Notes: generated from the sequence alone by a model not told the origin. Shown: positions 31,841-40,455, counted from the stretch's first letter. The stretch: 40,455 bases of DNA from Arcicella sp. (GCA_025354645.1 JANXML010000213.1:1-40455), one strand, 5' to 3'. Numbers and translations: made by a program.

Positions 31841-33235
31841 TTACAAATCAACCGCACAACCATAAGCCGCCTCCGTTGCTCCTTTAATAGCTTCTGAAAT
31901 GGTTGGATGTGGGTGAATGGCAGTCATGATTTCGTGGGCGGTGGTTTCTAATCTGCGAGCCACCACTACTTCTGCAATTAATTCCGTAACGTTATATCCA
32001 ATCATGTGAGCACCCAAAAATTCACCGTATTTTGCATCAAAAATTACTTTCACAAAACCGTCTCTTGCTCCTGCGGCGGTGGCTTTTCCAGAGGCTACGA
32101 AGGGAAATTTACCTACTTTAATTTCATACCCCGCTTCAATGGCTTTCTTTTCAGTTAAACCTACCGAAGAGATTTCTGGTGTGCAGTAGGTACAGCCTGG
32201 AATATTGGAATAATCCAAAGCCTCAACGTGATGTCCAGCAATTTTCTCAACACAAATAATACCTTCTGCCGATGCTACGTGGGCGAGGGCTGGTCCAGGC
32301 GTAATGTCTCCGATGGCGTAATATCCTGACACATTTGTTTGATACCATTTGTCCACCGTAATTTTTCCTTTATCGGTTGCGATACCGACTTCTTCCAAAC
32401 CGATATTTTCAAGATTGGCAATCACACCCGCTGCTGAGAGTACAATGTCACAATCAATCGAGATATTACCCGTTGGCGTTTTTACGGATACTTTACAACC
32501 TTCGCCTTTGGTATCAACAGATTCCACCGATGAATTTACGTGAATATCAATGCCTAATTTTTTGTATTGTTTTGCTAATTCTTTTGATATATCTTCATCT
32601 TCAACAGGAACTACGTTTGGCATAAATTCCACGATGGTTACTTTCGTTCCCATGGCGGCATAAACATAAGCGAACTCAACGCCAATTGCCCCAGAACCAA
32701 TAATTACCATTGATTTAGGTTGTGTTTCCAAAGACATTGCTTTGCGATATTCAACTACTTTTACGCCATCAATCGGGATATTTGGTAAGGCTCTGGCTCT
32801 TGCACCCGTAGCAATCATGATATTTTTGGCATCATAAACGGTTACTTTTCCATCATTGGCGGTTACTTCTACTTTCTTATTTTTCAAAGCTTTTCCATTG
32901 CCCATCAACACGTCAATTTTGTTCTTTTTCATCAAAAATTGAACGCCTTTTGACATCGAATCAGCCACACCACGAGAGCGTTTGATAACTGCCCCAAAGT
33001 CTGCATGAGACTCAGAAACAGTAATACCATAATCGGCAGCGTGTTTGATATATTCAAAAACCTGAGCCGATTTCAATAAGGCTTTTGTGGGAATGCAGCC
33101 CCAATTGAGGCAAATACCACCCAAAGACTCACGTTCTACAACCGCACATTTCAAGCCCAACTGCGAAGCACGGATTGCCGCCACATAGCCACCAGGACCA
33201 GAGCCAATCACGATTAAATCATAAACTTGCGACAT
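31841..33235 (-). CDS. lpdA: Dihydrolipoyl dehydrogenase (E3)
   Basis: This 464-residue flavoprotein has the FAD motif YDLIVIGSGPGGYVAAIRA, the redox disulfide in GGICLNWGCIPTKALLKSA, the NAD-binding motif MVIIGSGAIGVEFAYVYA, the second FAD motif GYYAIGDITPGPALAHVA, and the C-terminal His/Glu pair in AIHPHPTISEAIKGATEAA. It reoxidises lipoamide in the pyruvate, 2-oxoglutarate and branched-chain dehydrogenase complexes or the glycine cleavage system. All key residues are present and the length is normal. It stands alone. A -7 box lies at 33275-33282. Confidence 0.97.
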   Translation of the reverse strand: MSQVYDLIVIGSGPGGYVAAIRASQLGLKCAVVERESLGGICLNWGCIPTKALLKSAQVFEYIKHAADYGITVSESHADFGAVIKRSRGVADSMSKGVQFLMKKNKIDVLMGNGKALKNKKVEVTANDGKVTVYDAKNIMIATGARARALPNIPIDGVKVVEYRKAMSLETQPKSMVIIGSGAIGVEFAYVYAAMGTKVTIVEFMPNVVPVEDEDISKELAKQYKKLGIDIHVNSSVESVDTKGEGCKVSVKTPTGNISIDCDIVLSAAGVIANLENIGLEEVGIATDKGKITVDKWYQTNVSGYYAIGDITPGPALAHVASAEGIICVEKIAGHHVEALDYSNIPGCTYCTPEISSVGLTEKKAIEAGYEIKVGKFPFVASGKATAAGARDGFVKVIFDAKYGEFLGAHMIGYNVTELIAEVVVARRLETTAHEIMTAIHPHPTISEAIKGATEAAYGCAVDL

Positions 33236-33274
33236 TTTGTTATATTTTTAAGGGAATAATACAATTTTGAGGTA

Positions 33275-33282
33275 CAAAGATA
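33275..33282 (-). promoter_or_regulatory. -7 box of lpdA
   Basis: On the minus strand TATCTTTG, about 40 nt before the ATG at 33235. It fits TAnnTTTG. The -33 element is not clear. Confidence 0.5.
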
Positions 33283-33450
33283 ATCACATACTAAATAGAG
33301 AAAGTGTTTTTTTGAAAATGTATATTTTTATATTACAGAAAAAATTGAGTTAATTTGTGAGAATTAATAGGTTTCTAAACTATAAAAAATTATTTTAAAG
33401 TTTAGTTATAGTTAATAGTTCAAATTTCCACTAATAAAATCACTTTTATC

Positions 33451-36400
33451 ATGAAAAAACTTTTTACCCTAATTGCAATTTCGTTCTTCTTCCTTTCTCC
33501 ACTTATTTCCGAAGCCTCCCATTTTAGGTACGGGCATATCACATGGACACGTGTTCCTGGGACACGTGATGTAACTTTTACGGTAACAACTGCTTGGAGA
33601 TATGATCAAAATGAGACAGTCTTGTTGACTTTTGGTGATGGTGCAAACTCTGGTTCTATTTTAGGAACTGAAATCTTAGCGGTTCCTAATGAATATAGAG
33701 TTTATCAACAGCAGGTTACGCATACTTATGCTACGGATGGACCTTTCACGGTCTCTTTTGGAAATTGTTGCCGTATCTCAACCCTACAAAACGGAGCCGA
33801 CCAAGATTTTTTGGTCTCAACGCTTGTTTGTTTAAATAACAATAATTTAGGTTCACCCGTATGTACTTCTCCTGTCATTATTGAAATGAGTCCAGGAATA
33901 TCTAATCAGTATCAAATTAATACAACTGAACCTGATGGAAGCCCAATTACGTATTCAACAACTGCGATTGCTGGTCTAAGCTATGTTCCTACTGTTGGAA
34001 GTAATATTGCTTCGGTTAGTTCGACGGGATTGATTACATGGAACACAACGGGTGCGGTAAGTGGTCAATTATATCAAATGAAAATAAAACTTTCTGATGG
34101 ATGCTCCGCCTCAGAAACTGATTTTATCATCAAAATTGTAGCCTGTACTTCAACGCCAGCATCTGCGGTGATTTCAGGCAATCCGTTCATTAATCTTGGA
34201 CAAAGTGCAAACCTCAATTTAACTTTCAATGGCACTCCTCCGTGGACATATAGATTGTCAGGTACAACCACGGACGTAACTACTTCCACATCCCCTTCCA
34301 TTATTTCAGTAACGCCAACGGTCGTAGGACCGAACTCTTATACGCTTTCATCTGTAAGTAATGCTTGTGGTACGGGTAGTGTTTCGGGCAGTGGAATTGT
34401 TACAGTAAATCCTGTTTTGGTGGCTTGTTATCCATTCAATGGCAATGCACAAGATAGCAAAGGAGGACATGATGGTACGGTTTCAGGAGCAAGTATAACG
34501 ACAGACCGTTTTGGTAATGCTAATAGTGCATATAATTTTAATGGAACAACAAATACAAACATTCAACTAAACAATGCTTCTGATTTAGCCAATAGTTCAT
34601 ACACTTATTCTGCGTGGGTTAGTGTGGATAATCTGATTGCTTTTAATGTAGCGACCACTATTTTATCTATTGGTAATAGTGGAGGAGATCAATTCTTTGG
34701 TCAATTAAATAACGGTACTGTATCTGGATTAGCTTGGCATTATGGTACATCTGTAAGTTTTAATACGGTGGCTCAACCTCCACTTGCATCATACAGCTCA
34801 ATTGTAACAAATACTTGGATTAATATTGTGATAGTTAGAACACAGTCTGAAAGAAAAATGTACATAAATGGACAACTGGCAGTAACACAAACAGCTACTG
34901 CACCTTATTATAGCACCCCTGTTTTGGCAACTATTGGTTCACGTTACAATGGAGTCCAACCTTTCAACGGTAAAATTGATGATGTAAAAATCTACAACGG
35001 TGCTTTGAACGATAATCAAGTAAGAGCACTTTATTTGGCAGAACAATCTTGCCCGTCGGTTGAAGGTAGCGTATTGGCTTTAACGAGTTTAACATCAAGT
35101 CCTGCTTGTGTGGGTGGTAGTGTGAGTGTAGGTCTTTTGACGAATAGTATTACTCCAACTGCTGGAACGCCGATTATTATTCAATTATCAGATATTACAG
35201 GTAGTTTCACGAGTCCAACTCAAATAGGTTCTGGGATTACATCAACCATAGCCTGTACTATTCCTAATAATATTTCAGGGGGTAAATACAAAGTTCGGGC
35301 TGTATATGGAACATCACCTAATCAAGTAATAAGTGTTAATTCATTATCAATTACGCTTAATCCAAAAATTACGCTGATTCCAGTTATTTCAACGCCCAAC
35401 ACAACAATTTGTAACACCAACAGCATTACTATTGCTGCAAGTGGATGTTCCACAAATACTTACGTTTGGACGGGTGGATTGACAGGTTCGAGTATTACGG
35501 TTTCTCCTTCAAATACAAAATCATACAAAGTAGCCTGTTCTGCTCCTCCTTGTCTGGGAGATAGTAGTGCGGCGGTTACTATAACGGTAAACCCAAAACC
35601 GCTTGCTCCAACTATTACTACTCCAAACACGACAATTTGTAGTGGAACGGCTCAGATTTTAAACGTAACGGGCTGTATAGGAGGTACTTACGCTTGGACA
35701 GGTGGTCTGACGGGTTCGAGTGTATCAGTTTCGCCAACCACGACAAAGTCTTATAAATCGGTTTGTACAATCAATGGTTGTTCAAGTGATAGTAGTGCGA
35801 TTGTTACCATAACGGTAAATCCAAAACCAGCAATGCCAACTATATCTACACCCAACGCTTCTGTTTGTAATGGTGGAAGTACCGTTTTGACGGGTTCGGG
35901 ATGTGTAGGTGGCAGTTATACATGGTCAACGGGATTGGTTAGTGCAAGCATAACGGTATCTCCAACTGTCACAAAATCGTATCAAGTTGTTTGTCGAATC
36001 AATGGTTGTATAGGTGATAGTAGCACGGCATTTACGGTCACTGTAAAACCAAAACCAGGGTTTCCAAGTGTTTCTGCCAATAATTCTACGGTTTGTAGTA
36101 GTGTCAATACAACTTTAACGGCTTCTGGTTGTGTAGGAGGAACTTATGCGTGGACAGGAGGGCTTACGGGAAGTAGCGTTACCGTTGCCCCAACCGCCAC
36201 AAGAGACTATAAAGCGGTTTGTATTGTTAATGGATGTTCAAGTGATAGTAGTGCCGCAACAACCATAACTGTTACTTCATCGGTAGCGAATCCTGTCACG
36301 ACACCTACTACCATTTGTGAAGGAAACTCATTGGTTGCTGGCAATGGTTTAAAATCAACCGCACCAAACTGTAATGCTGCGGGAAATAGTACAACGGTAA

Positions 36401-38088
36401 GTTATGCAGGAGGAGTTGTTGGATATGATGCCAATTTGATTAGTGTAAGTAACCCGATAGCCACAGCATCAGGTATTTCTGGAACGATTACGAAAATAAC
36501 AGCATCAGCTACTTGGGTTAAAAAGGGAGGAGGAGACCAAAATTCATGCGGAATAGCCCATAACGGAGGAGACCCGTCGTTGATTGAAATGAGTTTGAAA
36601 TTACAAGCACCCGATGGTACGCAAGTTGTTTTAGTTCCTTCTGCTACCTACCAAGGGGCTTATGTAGGAAGTATTACAACAATTTTTGACGATGCCTCTG
36701 CCGTAGTTTTATCTTCAACACCGTTTGCAGGAACAGTCAAACCGTCTGGATTATTATCAGCATTAAATGGAAAATCACCGAATGGTGTATGGACACTCGT
36801 TCCAAACGATAATGGTGGTGGAGACCCTTTGTGTGTTTCAGGATTTTCTGTAACAATCACTACCAGTGCTACGCCAAATGCAAGCACTATCACATGGTGG
36901 GATGCTCAAACAGGTGGAAATCAAGTGGGAACGGGTATAGAATATCTTCCTGCCACAAGCACACTTGCAGCAGGAACCTATACTTATTATGCCCAAGCCA
37001 ATTGCACGGGTTCAATTTGTCCAAGTGCCAGAATTAGTGCTGTTTTAACGGTTAATCCCCGATTAACGATACCCACTATTGCTCCTATAAATGTTATTAT
37101 TTGTAGTGGTGGAAGTACCACACTAACTGCTTCTGGATGTATAACTGGAAGTACGTATTCATGGACGGGTGGGTTGACGGGTTCGAGTGTAAGTGTATCT
37201 CCAACCGTAACAAAATCATATAAAGTGGCTTGCTCTTTGAATAACTGCACGAGCGATAGTAGTACCGTTACGACCGTTACCGTTGCCACAAATATGTACT
37301 CAATTATTTCGGGTAAATGGGATTTGGCAAGCACATGGTCGTGTGGTAGAGTACCAACGGGAAATGACAATGTTACGATTAGTACAGGACATACAGTAAC
37401 AGTTAGAGACGCACTTGCGAGAGCAAAAAATTTAATCAATAATGGTGACTTAGTGTTTGCCAATTCAACCAGTAAATTGACCTTTGGGAATGTTCCTGCT
37501 GCACCCACGACCATTACTTTAACGCTTCAACCTGGACCTACGGATGGGAAGGATTCTGATGTAAATTCATACGCTCCAAATAATAATAGTGCGAATGTTA
37601 ATTTTATGGATCCTTGGGCATGGACACAGGGAGGTTCTCCGAGCGTTAAAAGATGTTTTGTTGGTTTTGATTTATCAACTATTCCAACAAATGCAGTAAT
37701 AGATAGTGCCTTTTTCTCTCTCTATTTTAGCCAAATATTTTTAGATACTTATCCTGGATTTGTAACAGGGCATGTTGGAGCAAATAGCCTTGCCATAAAA
37801 AGGATAACGTCTTCATGGACAGCATTAGGAATTACTTGGAATACTCAGCCATCTACAACTGATACAAACCAATTGTTAATTCCCGTAGCTACAAATGAAC
37901 GACAAGATTATCCTAAAATAAATGTCAAAAATATGGTTGCAGATATGGTTGCAAATCCTTTAACCAGTCATGGGTTTATGATTAAGCATCAAACAGAAGA
38001 TCCATATAAGGTAACGGTACTCACGACCAGTGAAGACTCTAATCCAAGTATTCGTCCTAAACTTCAAGTGTATTATCATTTGCCATAA
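33451..38088 (+). CDS. Giant modular surface protein (LamG, Ig-like repeats, P-domain, DNRLRE)
   Basis: This 1,545-residue protein has a signal peptide (KKLFTLIAISFFFLSPLISE) then ASHFRYGHITW, the usual N-terminal start of large Bacteroidota adhesin-like proteins. Parts in order: beta/cadherin-like domains (to about 320), a LamG jellyroll (about 324-530, ACYPFNGNAQDSKGGHDG to DDVKIYNGALND), four Ig-like repeats of about 75 residues (643-945), a proprotein-convertase P-like domain (about 980-1,135, NGKSPNGVWTLVPNDN), a fifth Ig-like repeat (1,206-1,280), a G8-like stretch (SGKWDLASTWSCGRVP), and a C-terminal DNRLRE domain (about 1,350-1,545, CFVGFDLSTIPTNAVIDSAF). No T9SS C-terminal domain is seen, so the anchoring is unclear. 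It probably binds carbohydrate or other surfaces. Confidence 0.87.
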   Translation: MKKLFTLIAISFFFLSPLISEASHFRYGHITWTRVPGTRDVTFTVTTAWRYDQNETVLLTFGDGANSGSILGTEILAVPNEYRVYQQQVTHTYATDGPFTVSFGNCCRISTLQNGADQDFLVSTLVCLNNNNLGSPVCTSPVIIEMSPGISNQYQINTTEPDGSPITYSTTAIAGLSYVPTVGSNIASVSSTGLITWNTTGAVSGQLYQMKIKLSDGCSASETDFIIKIVACTSTPASAVISGNPFINLGQSANLNLTFNGTPPWTYRLSGTTTDVTTSTSPSIISVTPTVVGPNSYTLSSVSNACGTGSVSGSGIVTVNPVLVACYPFNGNAQDSKGGHDGTVSGASITTDRFGNANSAYNFNGTTNTNIQLNNASDLANSSYTYSAWVSVDNLIAFNVATTILSIGNSGGDQFFGQLNNGTVSGLAWHYGTSVSFNTVAQPPLASYSSIVTNTWINIVIVRTQSERKMYINGQLAVTQTATAPYYSTPVLATIGSRYNGVQPFNGKIDDVKIYNGALNDNQVRALYLAEQSCPSVEGSVLALTSLTSSPACVGGSVSVGLLTNSITPTAGTPIIIQLSDITGSFTSPTQIGSGITSTIACTIPNNISGGKYKVRAVYGTSPNQVISVNSLSITLNPKITLIPVISTPNTTICNTNSITIAASGCSTNTYVWTGGLTGSSITVSPSNTKSYKVACSAPPCLGDSSAAVTITVNPKPLAPTITTPNTTICSGTAQILNVTGCIGGTYAWTGGLTGSSVSVSPTTTKSYKSVCTINGCSSDSSAIVTITVNPKPAMPTISTPNASVCNGGSTVLTGSGCVGGSYTWSTGLVSASITVSPTVTKSYQVVCRINGCIGDSSTAFTVTVKPKPGFPSVSANNSTVCSSVNTTLTASGCVGGTYAWTGGLTGSSVTVAPTATRDYKAVCIVNGCSSDSSAATTITVTSSVANPVTTPTTICEGNSLVAGNGLKSTAPNCNAAGNSTTVSYAGGVVGYDANLISVSNPIATASGISGTITKITASATWVKKGGGDQNSCGIAHNGGDPSLIEMSLKLQAPDGTQVVLVPSATYQGAYVGSITTIFDDASAVVLSSTPFAGTVKPSGLLSALNGKSPNGVWTLVPNDNGGGDPLCVSGFSVTITTSATPNASTITWWDAQTGGNQVGTGIEYLPATSTLAAGTYTYYAQANCTGSICPSARISAVLTVNPRLTIPTIAPINVIICSGGSTTLTASGCITGSTYSWTGGLTGSSVSVSPTVTKSYKVACSLNNCTSDSSTVTTVTVATNMYSIISGKWDLASTWSCGRVPTGNDNVTISTGHTVTVRDALARAKNLINNGDLVFANSTSKLTFGNVPAAPTTITLTLQPGPTDGKDSDVNSYAPNNNSANVNFMDPWAWTQGGSPSVKRCFVGFDLSTIPTNAVIDSAFFSLYFSQIFLDTYPGFVTGHVGANSLAIKRITSSWTALGITWNTQPSTTDTNQLLIPVATNERQDYPKINVKNMVADMVANPLTSHGFMIKHQTEDPYKVTVLTTSEDSNPSIRPKLQVYYHLP
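35380..36285 (+). repeat. Four tandem Ig-like repeats in the surface protein gene
   Basis: Units of about 225 bp share the pattern TPNTTIC ... SGC..GTYAWTGGLTGSSV.VSPT.TKSY..VC..NGC..DSSA..TITV. A fifth unit lies at about 37070-37290, separated by the P-like domain. The repeats differ by many silent and amino-acid changes, so they are old. Recombination between them could change the protein length. Confidence 0.8.
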
Positions 38089-38111
38089 ATAATGATTGTA
38101 TGAATAAAAAC

Positions 38112-38150
38112 AAAGCCCTCCAACATCAAATTCGGAGGGTTTTATTTTTA
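38112..38150 (+). terminator. Terminator after the surface protein gene
   Basis: AAAGCCCTCC (38112-38121) and GGAGGGTTTT (38134-38143) form an 8-bp GC-rich stem (GCCCTCC with GGAGGGT) and a T-rich tail follows. It lies 23 nt after the stop and immediately before the prfB promoter. Confidence 0.85.
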
Positions 38151-38154
38151 TCAT

Positions 38155-38162
38155 TACCTTTG
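38155..38162 (+). promoter_or_regulatory. -7 box of prfB
   Basis: TACCTTTG followed by CAG fits the TAnnTTTG consensus and lies 32 nt before the ATG at 38195. It sits right behind the terminator, so prfB has its own promoter. Confidence 0.55.
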
Positions 38163-38194
38163 CAGTCCTAAAAAACATAAAAACATTTTCACGC

Positions 38195-39269
38195 ATGACA
38201 AAAGACAGGTTCAATGACCTGAAAGCCAAAGTAGAGGCTTTGAGGAGGTATCTTTGACTACGATAACAAGAAGTTTCAGATTGAAGAATTAGAAGTAGTA
38301 ACGCAAGATCCTGAGTTTTGGGGCAATTCCAAAAAGGCAGAATCGACCATGAGGCAGATTCGAGAGTTAAAGTTCTGGACAGCTGGCTTCGACCAATTAA
38401 ATCAACACACGGGCGACCTCGAAACGATTTGGGAATTCTATGAAATGAGCGAAGCCACCGAAGAAGAAGTGGATGCCGAAGGAGCAAAATTAGAAGAAAA
38501 ATTAGCCGAATTAGAGTTCCGTAAAATGATGTCTGATGAAGGTGATAACTTTGCTGCCGTTATCGAAATCAATGCGGGTGCGGGTGGCACGGAGTCGCAG
38601 GATTGGGCGAGTATGCTCATGCGTATGTACATCATGTGGGCGGAAAAAAATGGCTTCAAAGTCAGAGAAGTTGATCATAACGATGGTGATACGGCTGGTA
38701 TAAAATCGGTTGTAATGGAAGTAGAGGGCGAATATGCCTACGGAAATCTAAAATCTGAAAATGGTGTTCATCGTTTGGTTCGGATTTCACCTTTTGATTC
38801 CAACGCTCGCCGTCATACTTCGTTTGCTTCGGTTTATATTTCACCCTTGGTGGATGATACGATTGAAATTTACATCAATCCTGCCGATGTCAGTTGGGAT
38901 ACTTTCCGTTCGGGTGGTGCGGGTGGACAGAACGTAAATAAAGTGGAAACGGCAGTTCGTTTGACCCACAAACCTTCGGGAATTATTATTGCTTGCCAAC
39001 AAGAACGCTCGCAATTAATGAACAAGGAAGTGGCGTTGAAAATCTTGAAATCAAAACTCTATCAGATAGAAATTGACAAACGTAACGCCGCCCGTGCAGA
39101 GGTGGAAGCAGGTAAAAAGAAAATCGAATGGGGTTCACAAATCAGGAGTTATGTCTTGGACGATAGACGTGTGAAAGACCACCGAACCGACTACCAAACT
39201 TCCAATACTGATGCTGTGTTGAATGGTGATTTGAATGAGTTTATCAAGGCTTATTTGATGGAGGCGTAG
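38195..39269 (+). CDS. prfB: Peptide chain release factor 2, with programmed +1 frameshift
   Basis: Translation begins at the ATG at 38195 ([20 protein letters not shown]) and meets an in-frame TGA at 38255-38257. A +1 shift at CTT TGA C continues as [18 protein letters not shown], giving 357 residues in two joined frames. The stop-recognition tripeptide SPF is in [14 protein letters not shown], which reads UGA/UAA, and the catalytic GGQ is in [17 protein letters not shown]. The frameshift senses RF2 level: low RF2 slows stopping at the TGA and favours the shift. The frame from 38256 alone lacks a proper start, so the two parts must be joined. The slip site is described at 38243-38258. Confidence 0.97.
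38243..38258 (+). promoter_or_regulatory. prfB programmed +1 frameshift site
   Basis: AGGAGG (38243-38248), TAT, then CTT TGA C (38252-38258). The internal Shine-Dalgarno sequence is a perfect anti-16S match three bases before the slip codon CTT, as in classical prfB sites. It pushes the ribosome into the +1 frame at the TGA. Confidence 0.95.
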
Positions 39270-39310
39270 TTTTTTGTAGAAACGGTTTCTTTGCAATAAT
39301 TAACATTTGT

Positions 39311-39356
39311 ATAATTGGGTTGTAATAGGTAACATTGCATATTACAACCCAATTAT
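39311..39356. promoter_or_regulatory. Perfect 16-bp dyad at the higB start, candidate HigA operator
   Basis: ATAATTGGGTTGTAAT (39311-39326) and ATTACAACCCAATTAT (39341-39356) are exact reverse complements with a 14-nt spacer. The right arm runs into the first two bases of the higB ATG (39355). HigA-type antitoxins bind such dyads to repress their operon; a stem here would also hide the start codon in RNA. Confidence 0.8.
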
Positions 39357-39633
39357 GATTTTATCTATTAATCACAAAGGACTTAGGCTTTATTACGAAG
39401 ATGACAACAGTTCAAAATTGCCATCTGAATATTTACGAAAGATAGCCAGAATATTAACCTCATTAGATGCCGTAACTTCGGAAGAAGATATTGCTGCTTT
39501 GGGTTCTGGAATTCATAAATTATCGGGTGATTTGTCTGATTTTTGGTCTATAAAAGTAAGTGCGAATTATCGGATAATCTTTAAATTTGATAATGGAGAC
39601 GTATATGAGGTTGATTATTTGGATTATCATTAA
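39355..39633 (+). CDS. higB: HigB-type RelE-superfamily toxin
   Basis: This 92-residue basic protein (SINHKGLRLYYEDDNSSKLP, IARILTSLDAVTSEEDIAAL, GSGIHKLSGDLSDFWSIKVS, ANYRIIFKFDNGDVYEVDYL) matches the HigB/RelE fold, including KGLRxxYE at the start and the HKL..L...WS..V..NYRIIF run that carries the active-site residues. HigB cleaves mRNA on ribosomes. The start is the ATG at 39355, adjacent to the dyad; the longer open frame uses a codon upstream within the dyad region. The antitoxin gene starts 22 nt downstream. The toxin-first order is typical of hig loci. Confidence 0.9.
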   Translation: MILSINHKGLRLYYEDDNSSKLPSEYLRKIARILTSLDAVTSEEDIAALGSGIHKLSGDLSDFWSIKVSANYRIIFKFDNGDVYEVDYLDYH

Positions 39634-39655
39634 AAAATTAAACAAATATAAGATC

Positions 39656-39970
39656 ATGTTAAAAAGAGGACTTCCTCCTTCACATCCTGGGGAGATTTTA
39701 AGAGAAGATTTTATAAAAGAAAATGGATTAACAATTACCGAAGTTGCTGACGGTTTGGGTATCGCACGGGCTAATCTTTCTGCAATTGTCAATGAACGAG
39801 CAGGAATCAGCCCAGAGTTGGCAGTTAAATTATCAGAAGCCTTCGGAAATACGCCTTTGTTTTGGATTAATCTTCAAAAAAATTACGAACTCTGGCACGC
39901 TGAACGTAGAGTAAACAGAACTATTATTCGTCATTTTATTGAGCCTGCAAGAATTGCGGTAGCAATTTAA
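39656..39970 (+). CDS. higA: HigA-type antitoxin (HTH, XRE family)
   Basis: This 104-residue protein starts LKRGLPPSHPGEILREDFIK, the HigA N-terminal motif, followed by GLTITEVADGLGIARANLSA and IVNERAGISPELAVKLSEAF, an XRE helix-turn-helix, and GNTPLFWINLQKNYELWHAE, the typical HigA C-terminal run. It neutralises HigB and represses the operon, probably via the dyad at 39311-39356. The ATG at 39656 is chosen because it starts the family's MLKRGLPP. A terminator follows at 40036. Confidence 0.93.
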   Translation: MLKRGLPPSHPGEILREDFIKENGLTITEVADGLGIARANLSAIVNERAGISPELAVKLSEAFGNTPLFWINLQKNYELWHAERRVNRTIIRHFIEPARIAVAI

Positions 39971-40035
39971 TAGGTTATTGTATTAGAATTTTAGCCCACA
40001 AAGCGATTGGTAAAGCGTAGGTTTTTGTAGTAGTA

Positions 40036-40080
40036 AAAAGCTAAAACTCAAAAAATAAGAGTTTTGGCTTTTCTTTTTTT
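40036..40080. terminator. Bidirectional terminator between higA and the last gene
   Basis: AAAAGCTAAAACTC (40036-40049) pairs with GAGTTTTGGCTTTT (40059-40072), one G-U pair, and a T-run follows. The A-rich left side makes it work in both directions. The minus gene ends at 40081. Confidence 0.85.
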
Positions 40081-40455
40081 CTACTGGTATAAAACCTCAC
40101 TTTTACCATTATTTACCCTCACAAATTGCCATTTACCTTTCACATTAATCAATTTTTCCACGACATTCTTTCCATTTTTCAAAATGTAAAAATTCCCTTT
40201 CGCTGATTTGTTAAGTACCTTATTTCCTTCCGAATAAAAAAATTCTGCCTTCGTTTTGCGGCTTGAAAACAGCACTGTAATTTTTTGGGTATTATCCGTT
40301 GAAACCAACTCAATAGCGTTTTTATCATGTTGAGTTAATTCAAAAGAGCGTACACATTCCTTTTTCAGAACAGACCACGTGTAGCCCGCTGAACCTATAC
40401 AACCGTGTTTATCTCTGTCATTTCCTACAACGTCGCCATCAGTAGGATTTTGAGC
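40081..40455 (-). CDS. Exported-type hypothetical protein, C-terminal part (cut by window edge)
   Basis: The frame is open to base 40455, so the start lies outside. The visible 124 residues are AQNPTDGDVVGNDRDKHGCI, GSAGYTWSVLKKECVRSFEL, then TQHDKNAIELVSTDNTQKIT and, at the end, a repeat-like KGNFYILKNGKNVVEKLINV. The GCIGSAGYTWSVLKKECVR segment is a two-cysteine motif I know from many uncharacterised bacterial envelope proteins. A shorter start at 40308 is a TTG inside the frame and is not used. Function unknown. Confidence 0.75.
   Translation of the reverse strand, partial: AQNPTDGDVVGNDRDKHGCIGSAGYTWSVLKKECVRSFELTQHDKNAIELVSTDNTQKITVLFSSRKTKAEFFYSEGNKVLNKSAKGNFYILKNGKNVVEKLINVKGKWQFVRVNNGKSEVLYQ

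Noticed and set aside
35380-37290. Regularly spaced repeats as a CRISPR array
   Set aside because: They are about 225-bp diverged protein repeats inside one long frame, with no short identical repeats or unique spacers.
38349-39269. Release factor 2 as a shorter gene starting at 38349
   Set aside because: The upstream frame with AGGAGG-TAT-CTT-TGA-C is the standard programmed frameshift, so the gene starts at 38195.
1-40455. tRNA, rRNA or riboswitch genes
   Set aside because: No cloverleaf, rRNA core words or known aptamer pattern was seen by eye; a covariance-model search was not possible.

Overview
The window looks like chromosomal DNA of a Bacteroidota bacterium, most likely a Cytophagales relative. 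The reasons are AT-rich DNA, promoters of the TTG-N19/20-TAnnTTTG type, starts without Shine-Dalgarno sequences, an M4 protease with a type IX secretion (T9SS) C-terminal domain, many secreted Ig/LamG/WG/MORN-type proteins and an ECF sigma factor. The genus is not determined. I saw no rRNA, tRNA, CRISPR array or phage.

Layout. 1-2.0 kb: end of an M20 amidohydrolase, a DUF1016/YhcG-type PDDEXK nuclease and a lipoprotein. 2.4-6.1 kb: secreted M4 metalloprotease. 6.2-10.4 kb (minus strand): GT2 glycosyltransferase, NAD(P)-binding protein, REP-associated tyrosine transposase (RAYT) and a membrane MutS-like ATPase, with every gap occupied by a REP-type double hairpin. 10.5-17.1 kb (plus): a polytopic GT39-like protein, a DUF4011-type SF1 helicase of about 1,390 residues and a UbiA-family prenyltransferase. 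17.1-21.9 kb (minus): a sulfur operon (TauE/SafE exporter, TPMT-like methyltransferase with a nonsense codon, metallo-beta-lactamase/rhodanese protein, small ORFs, two YeeE/YedE proteins). 22-26.3 kb: WG-repeat protein, HMG-CoA lyase, DUF4136 lipoprotein, ECF sigma factor plus an overlapping small ORF, GDP-L-fucose synthase. 26.4-31.2 kb: unrecognised exported proteins and two copies of a 255-bp repeat. 31.4-40.5 kb: XRE regulator, lpdA, a 1,545-residue modular surface protein, prfB with its programmed +1 frameshift, a higBA toxin-antitoxin pair with a perfect 16-bp dyad at its start codon, and a gene cut by the right edge.

The strongest unexplained signal is the palindromic DNA. At least six families of small palindromic repeats sit in gaps between co-directional genes, often within 3-5 nt of start or stop codons. 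Several of them also occur as in-frame insertions inside genes (DUF1016, MutS-like, helicase at several places, rhodanese protein), where they encode short linker peptides without breaking the frame. One RAYT gene lies among three copies of its probable REP substrate. A diverged element in the sulfur operon keeps the same GTAG...CTAC ends and the same central linker but has different stems.

Functional links: the sulfur genes plausibly import thiosulfate or related compounds, oxidise persulfide or transfer sulfane sulfur, and export sulfite. The GT2, GT39-like, UbiA-family and GDP-fucose genes point to lipid-linked sugar or envelope glycan chemistry, but they are not in one operon. All family names come from reading motifs; no database search was run.
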